This document shows positions 48,661-60,023 of a DNA stretch of 64,000 nucleotides, piece by piece. Below the pieces are notes generated by a model. It was not told the origin of the DNA, made no database searches, and saw nothing but the letters and a program-made list of their open reading frames with translations. Source of the stretch: Phocoena phocoena (lineage: Eukaryota > Chordata > Mammalia > Artiodactyla > Phocoenidae); assembly GCF_963924675.1 (NCBI RefSeq), contig NC_089224.1:44745158-44809157 (forward strand), given 5' to 3'. Both the position numbers and the translations under genes were made by a program. The stretch's first letter is position 1. Each line of letters opens with the position of its first letter.

Positions 48661-49359
48661 GCATTATGCCATTAAGATTTTTTAAAAGGTTGAGTACAAT
48701 AAATACTTTCAGAGAATTATGAAATTCTAAGAAAGGGGAGTACACTGCAATCAATTTCATTGTTAGGGCATTCTGCCTATGCATAGGTCTTTCTTCCACT
48801 CCTTAAAAACTCCACTAGGGCAAGAATATTTGTTTCAAATGTTAGAATCTGAATTTTATCAGGTAATCCCAGTCCTGCTTCCAGCTCCTTCTCACTTTAA
48901 GTTCTCACAGGACATCTCATCAAACTAGGCACCTAGGAGAGAAAGAGAGGAAGTAACACAATGAAAAAATAGTGCTATAGTTCCAGGGAACTTCCATTCC
49001 ATTCTCAGACCCTGACTGCCTGCCACAGGGGGACTCCGAAGGAACAGCATGCCAAATTGCAGGGTTTACTTAGCTTAGGCTTGTCAGATTGGTGCACCTG
49101 GGTGGATGAATTTATAGACTAGGATAATAGAATTTTAATATGGAAGGCACATTAGCTAATAACCAACTGAGATGATAGAGTTTATCAACTTGAAAAACAA
49201 AAACCCAGCAAAGCTGGGTAACTTGTCCAAGATTAAAAACATATCAACAGAGAAAAGGCCTCTCTTATCCATTCTACCACACATTCGATAGGATCTATCG
49301 AATCCTATTCACCAGTGTCCATATATTCACTAATTTCATGTCCTTTATCAAGGCCACAA
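48661..49359. other. Intergenic, nothing recognised
   Basis: No gene or named repeat. A small palindromic duplication, ttcgatagga/tctatcgaatcc, lies at about 49282-49306. Confidence 0.5.
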
Positions 49360-49602
49360 CTTCGATGGAAAGAGCACCTTTGGGGAATCAGGCAGACTTG
49401 TGTCCAAGCCCTGACTTTGTCGCTTACTACTTGTGTAAATTTAGGAAAATCAGTAAACCACTTTAAGCCTTAGTTTTATATAAGTAAAACATAGTTTATT
49501 GTTCCCTAACTTTAGAGAAGATAAACTGAGATAGCACATTCAATGCCTAACAATGTATCTGGCACATAGTAGGAACTTTCTCAGTAGATGGAAAACACTA
49601 GT
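49360..49602 (-). repeat. MIR SINE, nearly complete
   Basis: gatggaaagagcacctttgg, gtccaagccctgactttgtc, gcttactacttgtgtaaatt, then acaatgtatctggcacatag and taggaac cover a reverse MIR from its 3' to its 5' end. Confidence 0.85.
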
Positions 49603-50869
49603 ATCGTTCTTACAAGATGAGTAAAACTGCATCACCTCAGTCTCCTTTTGGACCAAGGTCAGTAGGTATTAGCATTTGGACCAGGTAGCATCTCACTGTT
49701 CAAGTATAGATGATAACCTGCTAGCTGGTAGAGGTAAAGAATTCACCTGAGAAAGCTAACTTTTACGTTTCTAATCAAGACTTGTACCAGTTGCATATAA
49801 TTGTTATTATATGTATAATTTATAGACAACCTTGTTTTTAATTACAAGGTTTTTATTGGAGAGACAGGTTTTGGGGTGAGTCTGCCATCTGACTTGCCAA
49901 CACTTGTTGGAAGTTTTTACGTTATTCATTTACTTGTGTGTGTATGTGTGTGTGTTTAGGAGTGCTATTATTAAATTTTGCTGGCATATAGTGAGGAATC
50001 TGTGATTCAAATTCATCCATATATGTACCTCCCCTACAACCCACTCTATCCCTTCACATACTGCATCCCTCCCCCATTTATCAAGGGCTAGGTTCAGATT
50101 ATTTTCAAGGTCGTATACAGATAGGCTCACTTGGAATGGTCCTTGCCTAATTCTCTTTAGCTACTTGTACATGTGAGATAGTAGCAAACACTGCTTAAAA
50201 TTGAAAATATTTTCAGTAAGATGATGTAAAGCATGCATGTTATTTCTTCATGCTCAGTGTTGTGAATTTTGTAGAAAGAGTACCTGCAGAAAAAAACATC
50301 TTCCCATTGAAGTCAGCAAGTGGTACTGATAGATAAGTGCTATAAACTGCCTACAGAGGAAAAGAGAAAACATAATTATACAAAGCCTACAAGGAATAAA
50401 GACACCCTCACAAATAGAAAAATGAAAACAAAATAGAATGGACAGCAATGAAGCAACTCCATGATGACTAAATAATACCAACAGCCAAACCTTTGTTAAG
50501 TACCTCCTACATATGTACATGAAGCTTATATATGAAGACCAGGGCAGGACATTGTGGAAAAGTATACATGATAATGTTTGGCAGATGGAGGAGTTCTCTT
50601 TTGTGTTGTTATTGTCTTTAAGTTTCTAACTGCTCTATTAATTAAAAGTATAGGAAAGAGTAGAAGAAATGAAGAGAAAGAGGGAAAGGAGGAAAGAATG
50701 GGAGAATGAGAAAGAAAAAGTGTCCAATGTTAGATATCACAGTCCATTAGAACTGCAAGCACTTGGGGCCCATGCACAGCCATGATCACTTGATCCCACC
50801 TCACTGAATCACTTCTTAAAATGACCACTGTGGACTTATATGTTTCTGAATAACAAATTAAATCACCTC
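49603..50869. other. Intergenic, (TG)n only
   Basis: A (tg)n run lies at 49934-49955 and an A/G-rich stretch at 50655-50720. No gene or named repeat. Confidence 0.45.
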
Positions 50870-51345
50870 CCTCCTAAAAATGAATGGCTTACAATGCCTG
50901 TGGGTCAGGATTCTGAGGATGGTGTAACCAGGTCCTCTGCTTCACAGTCTCTCACCAGGCTGCGGTGAAAGTGTCCATCAGGGTTGGGGTCTCCTCTGAA
51001 GGCTCACCTAGGGAAGGAGCTGCTTCCAAGTTAACACACATGATTGTTGGCAGGATTCATTTCCTTGAGGGATGTTGAACTAAGGGCTTCAGTTCCCTGC
51101 CAGCTTTGGCTGGAGACTGCGCCCAGCTCCTCTCTCCTATGGCAGCTTTGCTTCATCAGAATCAGCAAGAGAGACAGTCTTCTAGCAAGATAGAAGTGAT
51201 AATCTTTTGTAAACTAATCAGGGAAGTGATACCTCCTCTAAGTTGCCACATTCTATTGGCTAGAAGTACTAAGTTACTCAAGTGGAGGGGATTACACAGG
51301 CATGAATCCTAGGAGGTTGAGCTAATCAAGAGCTATCTGAGAAAA
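50870..51345 (+). repeat. Ancient interspersed repeat, family not named
   Basis: The order atggcttacaatgcctgtgg, gtcaggattctgag, ctcctctgaaggctcaccta, then ttgccacattctattggcta, agtggaggggattacacagg recalls a common old mammalian repeat that carries tctgtgggtcaggaat and gccacattctattgg. I cannot name it. Confidence 0.5.
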
Positions 51346-51544
51346 TGCCGACCACAACTTGACAATCTACTCTCAGTATTTTTGTTTGCTAATTTTTTTT
51401 TCTGTCTGATCGCTATTCAGATTACCACAAAAATTCCAAAACAGTCATGGCTAAATAAACAAAACTTTGCCTTTGGTTCTAAGTTTGTGTTCCTTAGAAG
51501 AGGTAGTAGTACATTAGAAGCATTAGGTTGATATAGAGAAAGCA

Positions 51545-51685
51545 TGAGTACAGGCCCAGGCCCAGTTCTGGCTGTAAAATTGTATCCATGAACCTGATTT
51601 TCTCATCTTTGAAATGAGAATAATTATACCTTCGCTGTTTGCCGCATATAACTGTTATGAGGACCAAGGAAGATCACATGTGTCA
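51545..51685 (-). repeat. MIR SINE fossil
   Basis: cccagttctggctgtaaaat, gattttctcatctttgaaat, gagaataattataccttc and tgttatgaggaccaag are a reverse MIR. Confidence 0.75.
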
Positions 51686-51967
51686 ATGTTTTCCAAAGTA
51701 CAGTAACATAGCACTGGAGGTGCTTGAGATGATTATAGGTGGTACCTGGACTATAGGAGGAAATTTTTTCAAGTATTTGTTTTTAGAGTACATTAGAAAA
51801 AATATAACTTGCACAGCAAACCCATGATTTTACAGCTAATGTTGCTTAAATAAGACTTAAATGAAGTTGGGGAAAAGGTGAGTCAACTTGAAGAAAAATA
51901 TTAAGAAAATAATGTAATAGATAGTCTAAGAATAGAGCAAACATTGTGAAAGTGGTATACAAATGAT
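51686..51967. other. Intergenic; related to the element at 40345
   Basis: 51688-51760 resembles the start of 40345-40655 (tccaaagtacagtaacatag and then cttgagatgattataggtgg). Otherwise nothing is recognised. Confidence 0.4.
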
Positions 51968-51975
51968 TGCATAAT

Positions 51976-52187
51976 TTTTTTTTTTTTTTTTTTTTGCGGT
52001 ACGCGGGCCTCTCACTGTTGTGGCCTCTCCCATTGCGGAGCACAGGCTCCGGACGCGCAGGCTCAGCGGCCATGGCTCACGGGCCCAGCCGCTCCGCGGC
52101 ATGTGGGATCTTCCCGGACCGGGGCACGAACCCGTGTCCCCCGCATCAGCAGGCGGACTCTCAACCACTGCGCCACCAGGGAAGCCC
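51976..52187 (-). mobile_element. CHR-type SINE, short form
   Basis: Complete minus-strand copy with a T-run and a GC-rich half close to the consensus of the other copies. The TSD is tgcataa(a)tttt, at 51968-51979 and 52188-52199. Confidence 0.96.
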
Positions 52188-52429
52188 TGCATAAATTTTA
52201 ACATGCTCAATAAATGCATCAAATCTTATTCATTAACTTATGCCCCATGATTCTGGTTTAAGAAGGTAACTAGATATATTCTTTGTTACTAATGTAGCAA
52301 ACCTAACTACACCTGGTAAAAGAGACCACTGCTTGAAAATCCAATTCTAAATTTTTTGACTACAAATAATCCATCACCTTTTTTATTAGTAAAACATTTG
52401 TTCCCTGTGCATTTTCTTTTCCTAGCAAT

Positions 52430-52665
52430 GTATTAATAATAACTTCCATTTATTAGGAGCTTACTGTATGCTAAAACGTGCGTAAAAAATTTCAGTTAAT
52501 ACGTATCCTTTGAGGAAGATTGTATTATCATGTCTTTTGAATGAGGAAACTGAAGCTTAAAGATATTAAACAACTTGGCCAAAATAACTCAGGAAGAAAA
52601 TAGCAAAGCTAGAATTTAAACTCAGGTCTACCTATAGCTCCAAAGCCTGTTTTAATTCTACTCTG
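52430..52665 (+). repeat. MIR SINE, nearly complete
   Basis: acttccatttattaggagct, tactgtatgctaaaacgtgc, gaatgaggaaactgaagctt, acaacttggccaaaataact and ttaaactcaggtctacctat follow MIR from the 5' core to the 3' part. Confidence 0.88.
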
Positions 52666-53995
52666 CCAGTAATGTCTTAAAGGATTCAACTTCTACTCAC
52701 TATGCCCACACCTCATGTTTTTTTGACTTCTTACACTTTTACATTTCAGCGTTCCAATTTTTTTTTCCTCTGGAATGTGGGAAAATATATCAACACCAGG
52801 GCATTCAAAACAAGGTCAAAGAACGAGTTTTGGTTTTTTTGTTTTTGCCAAATACCCAGACAGGACATACACATTAAACAGAATAAAAGAAGCAGTTGCT
52901 TCCTGGCCCAAACTCTTTCACCCAACTCACTCCAAAGGGTAGAGGAGCAAACAGAAAGATATAAAGTTCAGGCACTTCCTAGGGCTCCTTCCAGGCAGGG
53001 ATGTTGGTACTCACCACTTCCTCTGTATGTCCTTTCAACCAAGGACAAGTCTACAAGCAAAGAAGAAGCACATTACCCATGGGCTCCAAACACCTAGTGA
53101 GCTATTTAACTGCAAAGAAGTCTTTCCTCAAGAAAAGACAGCATCTGCCTTTTGCTTTTTCAGTATGACATGTAAGTTCTGACTAAAACCAGATTTTCCA
53201 GGTAATATGGGTAACTAAAATGTGTTTAACTCTCTTTTCAAGAAGAGCTTTGAGCTTTATGTCTTTAGATCAAGAAAAATAGACTTGAAAATCTACTTTG
53301 AGAAAACTGGTTACTAAAGTTACAGCTCATGAACCAGTGGCAATTAGAATTCAGGAGATTACACAGAGTGGAAGGTCCTAGATGGGAAATATTACTTTCT
53401 ATACTCAGATTATCCACTATCCATTTTGCAATAGGAAGCAAGTTTTTGCTTATTTGAATCATGGGGTATTAATACCACAATATTCAGACCTTAGTGATCA
53501 CATACAAGGTAAAATGTACTTGTAAAAAGACAAAGTCAGAAGTAAATACATGAAAATGGAAAATTCTAAGTAAATATTTGAAAACAGGCCATTGAAATAT
53601 TCTCTAATAATATACAGATTAAATTTAGAAGAGATGTCTTCTCATTGCTCTTCTCTGCCCTCATAGCCCTGGAAGATGACCACCACTAGCAGTAGGTGTG
53701 TGCCTCAGTGGCACATACCATACTGACTACCACAGTCTTGTGAGTTGGGGTATACACCAGATGAGAGGTGCCATCATAGCATGGCCACCAACATTCTCTA
53801 TTCTCTGAATCCTTTAAAGAGTCCTGGCCAGTATTCCTGCAGAACATCCAACAATCTGGATTGGTTAGACTGTCTCCTCTGTGATTAGATTCACATCAAA
53901 CATTCCATCAAAAACACCACGTAGATGAACCTCAAACTGTACTAACAAAGTATACATCAAAATCAGTAACATTGTTTTATAAACATTATCTAATA
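52666..53995. other. Intergenic, nothing recognised
   Basis: A 131-codon plus frame (52702-53097) has no domain that I recognise and begins just beyond a MIR. No gene is called. Confidence 0.4.
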
Positions 53996-53996
53996 C

Positions 53997-54425
53997 TTCA
54001 CTGTTAAATTTCAAGTGCTAATTTGAGATTAGGGTGCCAAATTTAAAATCCTAAAATTGCCTTTATATTGCTTATGTTTCTGCTATCTCTTTACGTGAAT
54101 TTGCTTTGAAACTTTCATTTCAACACTGCCTTGATTATAACCACAACAAACACAATTTGAGACTAGAGTGTCAAAATTAAAATCCAAAAACTGCCATCAT
54201 AGTGATACTGAATTTTGGCTTATGAGAATTTTTTTTTAAACTTTCATTTCAACTATGCCTTGGTTTATAACTGTATCTAGTTCTTCAACACTGAATTATG
54301 AGTACTCATTTAATATGGGAATAGCAAAATTAGAAACCCAAACCCAACATGCCTTATTCTGGTACCTAGGTCTGTTTCTTGAAGCTTTTATTTTAACTCT
54401 ACCAAAGTTTCTCTAAGATGAATAA
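53997..54425 (+). repeat. Degenerate tandem repeat, about 3 units
   Basis: Three diverged units begin at about 54020, 54156 and 54307 (aatttgagattagggtgcca, aatttgagactagagtgtca, catttaatatgggaatagca). Each continues with caaa.ttaaaatcc-like sequence and then a aactttcatttcaac.ctgcctt-like block (54108, 54238, 54390). The spacing is about 136 and 151 bp. The family is unknown. Confidence 0.55.
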
Positions 54426-54659
54426 TAATTTTGCCTTCTGTTTATGATTTTTGTGGAAATGGTTTTATTATTGATTCACTCATATAACAAAAATTAGTTT
54501 TAAAGTCTTATATGATGTGAGTATTGATTTCTCATAAGCCAGACCTTGTATGTTTGAGGGTGGAGTATAAAATATGCAGTATATTCAATTTTAAAATAAC
54601 CTCTTTTAAGTGTTATTTCTATAATTTGATTAACTTTACAATAAAAATTGCTAGAATAT
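54426..54659. other. Intergenic, nothing recognised
   Basis: AT-rich. No gene or named repeat. Confidence 0.5.
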
Positions 54660-54785
54660 AAGAGCCATGAAGATGGGGATCTTTTACTATTTTGTCAGTG
54701 ATGTATCTTAAGAGCCTAGAAGAGTGCCTGGCACATAACACTCAATAAATATTTGTTGAGTGACTATTAGATGAATTGAACAATC
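54660..54785 (+). repeat. L2 LINE 3' terminus
   Basis: agagccatgaagatggggat, tagaagagtgcctggcacat and actcaataaatatttgttga are the last part of L2. Confidence 0.85.
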
Positions 54786-55678
54786 AAAACAAACTTGCAC
54801 ACAGAAATGAGCAACCATGAAGAAAAGCATTCCTCATTCAGAAAGGGCATTATTTTTAGATAATTTTCTAATAATATTGCCTTGCTCACTATTTTTTTCA
54901 CTTAGTAAGAGTGCATATATAAAGAGAAACTTTAGAAGAAACTCTTATCAGGTATATTATGTGGTAAATGCCTTCTCCTGACATTGTTTCTGAGTGTTTT
55001 TTATGTTGATCTCTGAATTTTCTCAATAGATTATTCCAAGTTTGAATTCAATAGATTATTCTAATATGAATTACAGGCCTCATTTTATTGCACTTCACTT
55101 TATTGTGCTTCACAGATATTGTGTTTTTTATAGATTGAAGCTTTTTGGCAACCCTGCATCAAACAAATCTATTGGCACCAGTTTTCCAACAGCATATGTT
55201 CACTTTGTGTCTGTGTGTCATATTGTGGTAATTCTCACAATATTTCAAGCTTTATTATTATTATTATATTTGTTACGGTGATCCGTGATCAGTTTCTCTG
55301 ATATTACTGTTGTAATTGTTTGAGGCCACCATGAACTGTACCCACAGAAAGAAGGCAAACTTAATGGATAAATGTGTGTGTTCTGACTATTCCACTAACC
55401 TGAACTTCCCTGTCTCTCTCCCTCTCCTCAGGCCTCCCTATTCACTGAGACATGACAATATTAAAATTAGGCCTATTAATCACCTTACAATAGTATTCAA
55501 GTGGAAGGAAGAGTTGCAGTTCTCTCACTTTAAATCAAAAGCTAGAAATGATTAAACTTAGTGAGGAATGCAGGTCAAAAGCCAAGACAGGCCAAAAGCT
55601 AGGCCTCTGCACCAAACAGTTAATTAATTTGTGAATGAAAAGGAAAAGTTCTTGAAGGAAATTAAAAGTGCTACTCCA

Positions 55679-55882
55679 GGTCTTCCCTGGTGGCGCAGTG
55701 GTTGAGAGTCCGCCTGCCGATGCAGGGAACTCGGGTTCGTGCCCCGGTCTGGGAGGATCTCACATGCCGCGGAGCGGCTGGGCCCGTGAGCCATGGCCGC
55801 TGAGCCTGCGCGTCCGGAGCCTGCGCTCCGCAAGCGGGAGAGGCCTGTGTACCGCAAAAAAAAAAAAAAAAAAAAAAAAAAT
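55679..55882 (+). mobile_element. CHR-type SINE, short form, without TSD
   Basis: Begins ggtcttccctggtggcgcag and ends in an A-tail of about 25. It lacks the same 16 bases between gagaggcc repeats as the copy at 31334. The flanks (tgctactccag on the left, aatcctaggaccatt on the right) are not duplicates: they are parts of Tigger1 that should lie about 0.5 kb apart. Confidence 0.95.
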
Positions 55883-56317
55883 CCTAGGACCATTAAAAAT
55901 TATGCTAAATCTACTCTGCCTATGCTCTATAAATGGAACAACAAAATCTGTATGACAGCACATCTGTTTACACGTGGTTTACTAAATAACTATTTTAAGC
56001 CTGCTACCGAGACCTACTGCTCAGAAGATTCTTTTCAAAATATTACTGCTCATTGACAATGCACCTGGTCACCCAAGAGCTCTGATATAGACATACAATG
56101 AGATTAAGGTTGTTTTCATGCCTTCTAACACAGCATTTATTCTGCAGCCCATGCATCAAGGAGTAATTTTGACTTTAAAGTCTTATTACTTAAGAAATAC
56201 ATTTCATGAGGCTACAGCTACCATAGACAGTCATCCCTCTGATGGACCTGGGTAAAGTAAATTGAAAACCTTCTGGAAAGGATTCACCATTCTAGATGCC
56301 ATTAAGAACATTCATGG

Positions 56318-56520
56318 GGCTTCCCTGGTGGCGCAGTGGTTGGGAGTCCGCCTGCCAATGCGGGGGACACGGGTTCGTGCCCCGGTCCGGGAGGATCCCA
56401 CATGCCGCAGAGCGGCTGGGCCCGTGAGCCATGGCCGCTGGGCCTGCGCGTCCGGAGCCTGTGCTCCGCAGCGGGAGAGGCCACAGCGGTGAGAGGCCCG
56501 CGTACCAAAAAAAAAAAAAA
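56318..56520 (+). mobile_element. CHR-type SINE, short form
   Basis: Perfect 14-bp TSD, aagaacattcatgg, at 56304-56317 and 56521-56534, inside Tigger1. The tRNA-like A and B boxes (tggcgcagtggtt, gggttcgtgcc) are well kept. Confidence 0.97.
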
Positions 56521-56785
56521 AAGAACATTCATGGTTTATGAGAAGAGACCCAAATATCTACATTAACAAGAGTTTGGAAGAAATTGATTCCAACCTTCAT
56601 AGATGACTTTGAGGGGTTCAAGACTTCAGTGGAGGAAGTAACTGCAGATTTGGTGGAAATAGCAAGAGAGCTAGAATTAGAAGTGGAGCCTGAAGATGTA
56701 ACTGAATTGCAGCAATCTCATGATAGATATAACTTTAACAGAGGAGGAGTTGCTTTTTATGGATGAGCAAAGAAAGTGGTTTCTT

Positions 56786-57077
56786 TTTTTTTTTTTAATT
56801 TATTTATTTGTTCATTTTTGGCTGCGTTGGGTCTTTGTTGCTGCGCGCGGGCTTCCTCTACCTGTGGCGAGCGGGGGCTTCTCTTGTTGCGGAGCACGGG
56901 CTCCAGGCACACAGGCTTCAGCCGTTGTGGCTAGCGGGCTCTAGAGTGCAGGCTCAGCAGTTCTGGCGCACGGGCTTGGCCGCTCCGCGGCATGTGGGAT
57001 CTTCCCGGACCAGGGCTCGAACCCATGTCCCCTGCACTGGCAGGCGGACTCCCAACCACTGCGCCACCAGAGAAGCC
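56786..57077 (-). mobile_element. CHR-type SINE, long form
   Basis: Minus-strand copy in Tigger1, shorter than usual because part of the body is absent. The TSD is a perfect gaaagtggtttctt, at 56772-56785 and 57078-57091. The 105-codon frame over it is an artefact. Confidence 0.97.
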
Positions 57078-57476
57078 GAAAGTGGTTTCTTGAGATGGAA
57101 TCTATTCCTGGTGAAGATGCTGTGAAGAGTGTTGAAATGACAGCAAAGAATTTAGAATATTACATAAACTTAGTTGATAAAGCAGCATCAAGGTTTGAGA
57201 AGACTGACTCCAGTCTTGAAAGGACTTCCACTGTGGGTAAAATGCTAGCAAACTCCATTGCATCTACAGAGAAATCTTTCATGAAAGGAAGAGTCAATGG
57301 GCACAGCAAACTTCACTGTCGTCTTATTTTAAGGAATTGCCACATCCACTCCAATCTTCAGGAACCACCACCCTGATCAGTGAGCAGCCATCAACATGGA
57401 GGTAAGACCCTCCACCAGCAAAAAGATCATGACTTGCTGACGACTCAGATGATGGTTAGCATTTTTTAGTAATAAA

Positions 57477-57804
57477 TATTTTTTTAATAAATTTATTTAT
57501 TTTTGGCTGTGTTGGGTCTTTGTTGCTGCACACGGGCTTTCTCTAGTTGCGGTGAGCGGAGGATACTCTTCGTTGTGGTACACGGGCTTCTCATTACGGT
57601 GGTTTCTCTTGTTGCAGAGCATGGGCTCTAGGCGCGCGAGCTTCAGTAGTTGTGGCTCGCGGGCTCTAGAGTGCAGGCTCAGTAGTTGTGGTGCATGGGC
57701 TTAGCTGCTCCACAGCATGTGGGATTTTCCCGGACCAGGGCTCGAACCTGTGTCCCCTGCATTGGCAGGCAGATTCTTAACCACTGTGCCACCAGGGAAG
57801 TCCC
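57477..57804 (-). mobile_element. CHR-type SINE, long form
   Basis: Minus-strand copy near the Tigger1 transposase stop. The TSD is tttagtaataaa, at 57465-57476 and 57805-57816, continuing imperfectly. Confidence 0.96.
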
Positions 57805-58329
57805 TTTAGTAATAAAGTATTTTTAATTAAGGTATGCACTTTGTTTTTTTAGACATAAGGCAATTTAGCACTTAATAGACTACAGTGTAGTGTAAACATA
57901 ATTTTTATATGCACTAGGAAACCAAAAAATTTGTGCAACTTGCTTTATTGCGATATTTGCTTTATTGCAGTGGTGTGGAACTGAACCTACAATATCTCCA
58001 AAGTCTGCCTGTATATTTATATCTTGGGAACATGTCCTTATATACAAATAATCAAAGAAAATGTTAAGACTACAATTTTTTAAATAAAAAAGAATTAACA
58101 GTGTAAAGAAGTGTAAAAAAATCTTCAGAGTGATTAAGCAAATTTAGGGATGGAAGAGGTGGTATCAACATATTTTATCAAATTTTTTTGCTGGACAAGT
58201 TTCAGAATTACTATAACATCTACTATTTTTTTTCTGAAAAATAAATGAATCTTCCATGCTAAAATTGTGACATAAAATTTCATTTCTACACTTGTCAGTA
58301 TAAATTAGTTTACATTTAAAATTTGCACT

Positions 58330-59245
58330 CCTCTCTGAGCTCTAGACTAATATTGAACATCTTTCAGCTCTTTCTAATATTGAACATCTCCACCCTGGAT
58401 ATATCACCATGTCTCAAGTTCAGGCTCTCTGAACTCAAACTTGTGATCTTTACTTCAAACTGCATCCTCATCCAGTGTTCCCTGTTTTGGTAACCATGAT
58501 CACCAACCTCTTCAGCTATACAAACCTGCATAACATCTTCCTCTCCTTTATCTTCTATCTCAAGTTTATTGCTAAACACTGTTGAAGTTATTCCTTAATT
58601 ATTAAATATATCTTAAAGCATTCTACTTCTCTCCATCTTGCATACAGACACTTTAGTTCAAACTACCAAAATCTCTCCTCTGAACTCCCAGCCTTCTAGT
58701 ATCCGCTTTTGCTTCTCCAAACCATTCTCCAACGTGCATCTAAAGTGATTTTTTTCTTTTTTTATGTAACAAAATCTGATCACATCACTTCAATGGCTTC
58801 TCCTTTTCTTAAGATAAAGATAAAAATTCTTACCATGGCCTATACTGCCCTACAAGATCTTGCTGTGCTTCTTTTTCCAACCACAGTAGCCATACTCTCC
58901 TCCTCCACCCCTATGCTTAACCATAACTTCTTCAATACGTCCATGCTTTCTCCCACCTCACAGCTTGCCAGATGCAGTTCTTTCAGCCTGGAATGCAACT
59001 ACTGCCCCATTCCCTTGATTAGTTAATACCAACATAGTCTTGCAGATCTCACCTCAAATATCCCTTAATTTCCTTGAGCACCAAACTAAGTCAGTTCCCT
59101 CATTATGCATTCACAGAGCATCCAGGACATTTACCTAATGGCAGTTACCATGTTTTATAGCTAATACTCTCTGATTTGCTCATCACTTACACCTAGCACA
59201 TAGTATCTGATATTTAGTATGGACTCAATATCAAATTTCTTAATG
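58330..59245 (+). repeat. L2 LINE, body to 3' end
   Basis: One of the longest L2 copies in the window: tgaactcccagccttctagt, then cgtgcatctaaagtgatt, aaatctgatcacatcacttc, aatggcttctccttttctta, catggcctatactgccctac, aagatcttgctgtgct, and on to the 3' UTR. Frames over it (to 105 codons) are decayed remnants or chance. Confidence 0.88.
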
Positions 59246-60020
59246 GATAAGTAAAATATTTTACAGATAGCTAATAGTTCAAGATTTTATTTTAGCATTG
59301 TTACTGAAAATATGGCTGATTAAATGTGGATTAAGAATATATTTTTAGGAAGATATGAACATGTTGGTATTATTTACATCACACACATGACATATTGGTA
59401 ATATATGAGAGGACGGCTTCATGAGAGGCAAGAAAAGTTAAAAGCAGCAAGAAAAAAAGAGTCCATCGGGATACAAAGCTGCAGAAAGAAACTACAGTCA
59501 GATGAAGACTGAGATTATTGTATCTAGCAACAAGAAAATCATTGGTAACGATTTGCCAAGTGGTTACCTAGATTCTGAATGAAAGCCAGATTATAAAAGA
59601 TGGAGGAGTGAATGGAAATAGAGATAACATTCCTCTTCCAAGGAGCTTAAATTCTGAATATGTAGCTTCTCTAGCAATGCATAAGGTAATTATTTAATTG
59701 TGTCTGTGCTGTGTGATTAGATCTACAAGAGCAACAAGTTCAGATGAGAAAAAAAATCCACTTTTCATTTCACAGTAACTCATGAAGATGGAGGCTTGAA
59801 TGTAGGGCTGGCTCCACAGCATATCATATTAATCAAATCTTCAAGCCAATTCATCCTGCTGAGATATTTGTATATGTGCTTGTACAGGCACATGCATTTT
59901 TTTAAACAAAGAAGCCTGGTAAAATTTTTAAAAACGTTCTAAAAAATTACTACATTTTATAGAGAGGGTTTTATGCCAAGAGCCCTGGGGGGTAAATACT
60001 TTAACAGATATGTATGAATC
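59246..60020. other. Intergenic, nothing recognised
   Basis: No gene or named repeat between L2 and the next SINE. Confidence 0.5.
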
Positions 60021-60023
60021 ATG

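Larger units (their letters stand above)
55480..57440 (+). pseudogene. Tigger1 transposase remnant
   Basis: Related to the pogo-type transposase that survives in human as TIGD1. N-terminal traces (SLTLNQKLEMIKL-like, about 55520-55560, in broken frames) precede a gap. After it come [16 protein letters not shown] (55890-55940), the catalytic-region [10 protein letters not shown] equivalent at about 56055-56080, [15 protein letters not shown] (56265-56310), [16 protein letters not shown] (56600-56650) and the C-terminal EYYINLVDKAASRFEKTDSS (57157-57216). The start codon is lost, frames shift, stops occur, and four SINEs interrupt. It is non-functional. Confidence 0.92.
55074..58011 (+). mobile_element. 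Tigger1 DNA transposon (pogo/Tc1-mariner), decayed
   Basis: The left inverted end starts caggcctcattttattgcac and the right one ends atctccaaagtctgcctg. A TA duplication lies on both sides (55072-55073, 58012-58013), the target of this superfamily. Between them run the 5' leader, a transposase remnant and the 3' tail (ttaattaaggtatgcacttt). Net of four SINEs the element is about 1.9 kb, against about 2.4 kb for a complete Tigger1 from memory; roughly 0.5 kb is missing at the first SINE. Confidence 0.95.

Noticed and set aside
56584..56766. 60-codon acidic frame, then 57095-57376 (93 codons), as possible exons
   Set aside because: Both are parts of the Tigger1 transposase, separated by a SINE.
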